This document shows, one piece after another, positions 63,047 to 64,000 of a DNA stretch of 64,000 bases (the first letter of the stretch is position 1; each line of letters starts with the position of its first letter). This stretch comes from JAIQFL01 sp035501495 (GTDB lineage: Bacteria > Acidobacteriota > Terriglobia > Bryobacterales > Bryobacteraceae). The notes below the pieces were generated by a model that worked only from the letters and a program-made list of their open reading frames with translations, made no database searches and was not told where the DNA came from. The stretch is taken from the NCBI GenBank assembly GCA_035501495.1, contig DATJWB010000286.1:1-64000 (forward strand), written 5' to 3'. A program made the position numbers and the translations under genes.

Positions 63047-64000
63047 CTACCCGATGATGCCTTTGATAATTTCGCCGCGGACCTCGGTAAGCCTCTCTTT
63101 GCGTCCCAGGTACATGTAGCTCAGAGCGTCCTGGTCGAGGCCCATCTGGTAGAGCAATGTGGCGTGGAGATCGCGGAAGTGCACGGGATCCTCGGTCGCC
63201 TTCAAACCGATGGCGTCGGTGGCGCCGTAGACGGTACCGCCCTTGAAGCCGCCGCCGGCAACCCACATAGAGAAGCCGGTGTTGTGGTGGTCGCGGCCTT
63301 TGCTCTTTTCGGATTCCGGCGAGCGTCCGAACTCCCCGCCCCACAGAACGATGGTCGAATCCAGCATGCCGCGGCGCTTCAGGTCCTTGATCAGGCCGGC
63401 GACAGGTTTGTCGGTCATGGCCGCCATCTTGAGGTGGTTTTTCTCTATGTCGGCGTGGGCGTCCCACTCGGTATCGGCCGCACCGCCGCCCGATACGACG
63501 CACACGAAGCGCACGCCCTTCTCGACCATGCGGCGCGCCAGCAGGCAGCGTCGGCCGTAGTCGTCGGTCTTCGGATCGCCGACGCCGTAGAGATCGAGCG
63601 TCTCTCGAGGTTCCTTGGAGATGTCGAACACCTCGGGCGCTTCGGTCTGCATTTTGAAGGCGGTGTCGTAGGCGGAAATCCGGGCGGCGAACTCGGGATC
63701 CTCGCCGGGGAGATTCGTCTCGTTCAGCGAGCGGATGAAGTCGATGGTCTTGCGCCGTTCGTCGAGCGAGACGCCCTTGGGCAGGTCGAGATTGAGGACC
63801 GGCTTGGCGCCGGGACGCAGCATGGTGGGCTGGTAGACAGCGGGCAGGAAGCCGTGCTGGTACATCGGCAGGCCCGCTTCCTGCGCGCCTTCGGGAGCCG
63901 GCATGACCACGTAGGCTGGAAGAGACTCGGCTTCTGACCCGAGCCCATACACGACCCAACTGCCCATCGCGGGGAAGCCAGGGATCACGCGGCCGGTCAT
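63047..64000 (-). CDS. DUF1501 (sulfatase-like) protein, N-terminus beyond the window
   Basis: The last 317 residues of a DUF1501 protein, an alkaline-phosphatase/sulfatase-like family that is exported by the Tat route and abundant in Acidobacteria and Planctomycetes. Motifs here: PAMGSWVVYGLGSEAESLPA, GGGAADTEWDAHADIEKNH, LWGGEFGRSPESE, KGRDHHNTGFSMWVAGGGF and HFRDLHATLLYQMGLD. The family is usually 430-490 residues, so about 120-170 residues with the signal peptide lie to the right; the ATG at 64000 is internal. Confidence 0.92.
   Translation of the reverse strand: MTGRVIPGFPAMGSWVVYGLGSEAESLPAYVVMPAPEGAQEAGLPMYQHGFLPAVYQPTMLRPGAKPVLNLDLPKGVSLDERRKTIDFIRSLNETNLPGEDPEFAARISAYDTAFKMQTEAPEVFDISKEPRETLDLYGVGDPKTDDYGRRCLLARRMVEKGVRFVCVVSGGGAADTEWDAHADIEKNHLKMAAMTDKPVAGLIKDLKRRGMLDSTIVLWGGEFGRSPESEKSKGRDHHNTGFSMWVAGGGFKGGTVYGATDAIGLKATEDPVHFRDLHATLLYQMGLDQDALSYMYLGRKERLTEVRGEIIKGIIG

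Overview
This is a GC-rich bacterial chromosome segment whose gene content points to an acidobacterium of the Solibacter/Bryobacter type. The evidence is an alternative complex III operon, secreted PQQ dehydrogenases with haem c, a DUF1501 protein, DUF1080/VCBS proteins, the short ECF-like sigma family common in Acidobacteria, a two-component propeller kinase, and abundant secreted hydrolases. The taxonomic call is inference from content; there is no rRNA or tRNA in the window. Coding is dense, with many 4-base ATGA/GTGA overlaps.

Layout. 1-358: a compound inverted repeat next to the end of actABCD. 359-5959 (-): actA-B-C-D of alternative complex III. 6131-11492 (-): an asparaginase-family Ntn hydrolase, a giant duplicated CPBP membrane protease and ubiE/menG. 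11611-13402: a small conserved protein running into a decayed type-B carboxylesterase. 13422-19682 (-): SDR, epimerase, bicupin, PQQ/cytochrome dehydrogenase, ABM-like protein and SMP-30 lactonase, read here as an extracytoplasmic oxidation cluster. 19790-24831 (+): PfpI-like protein, DUF1080-VCBS protein and a PQQ dehydrogenase. 24839-27424 (-): two tandem NIF3-like paralogues under an IclR regulator. 27649-29730 (-): a LolA-like protein and an S41 protease.

29784-45420 (+, except an Lrp regulator at 31480) is mostly housekeeping: Nudix, AhpD-like, rlmB, SnoaL-like, ggt, sugar isomerase, asnS, arginase, ddl, M20 peptidase, EamA transporter, DegP/HtrA, and a REC-PAS-kinase-REC hybrid followed by a small kinase. 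45405-48191 (-) holds a methyltransferase and an S9 peptidase; dCMP deaminase follows on +. 49232-61620 (-) reads, in transcription order, GH16-like lipoprotein, propeller sensor kinase, NarL regulator, second NarL-type regulator, RND adaptor, RND pump, outer-membrane factor and ECF sigma: a signalling-plus-efflux locus. The right end has a DoxX protein, an ECF-like sigma factor and a DUF1501 gene cut by the window edge.

The most unusual non-coding signal is a dispersed intergenic element of about 50-60 bp with at least five clear copies (61, 206, 27511, 36449, 38422, 48699 regions). It forms two consecutive hairpins whose stems change by compensating substitutions while the loops stay CTCN. 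Other points of interest are two helically phased Lrp-like boxes between divergent genes, the tandem NIF3-like pair with altered metal ligands, the internally duplicated CPBP protein, and the chimeric end of the 11611 gene at a deletion junction.
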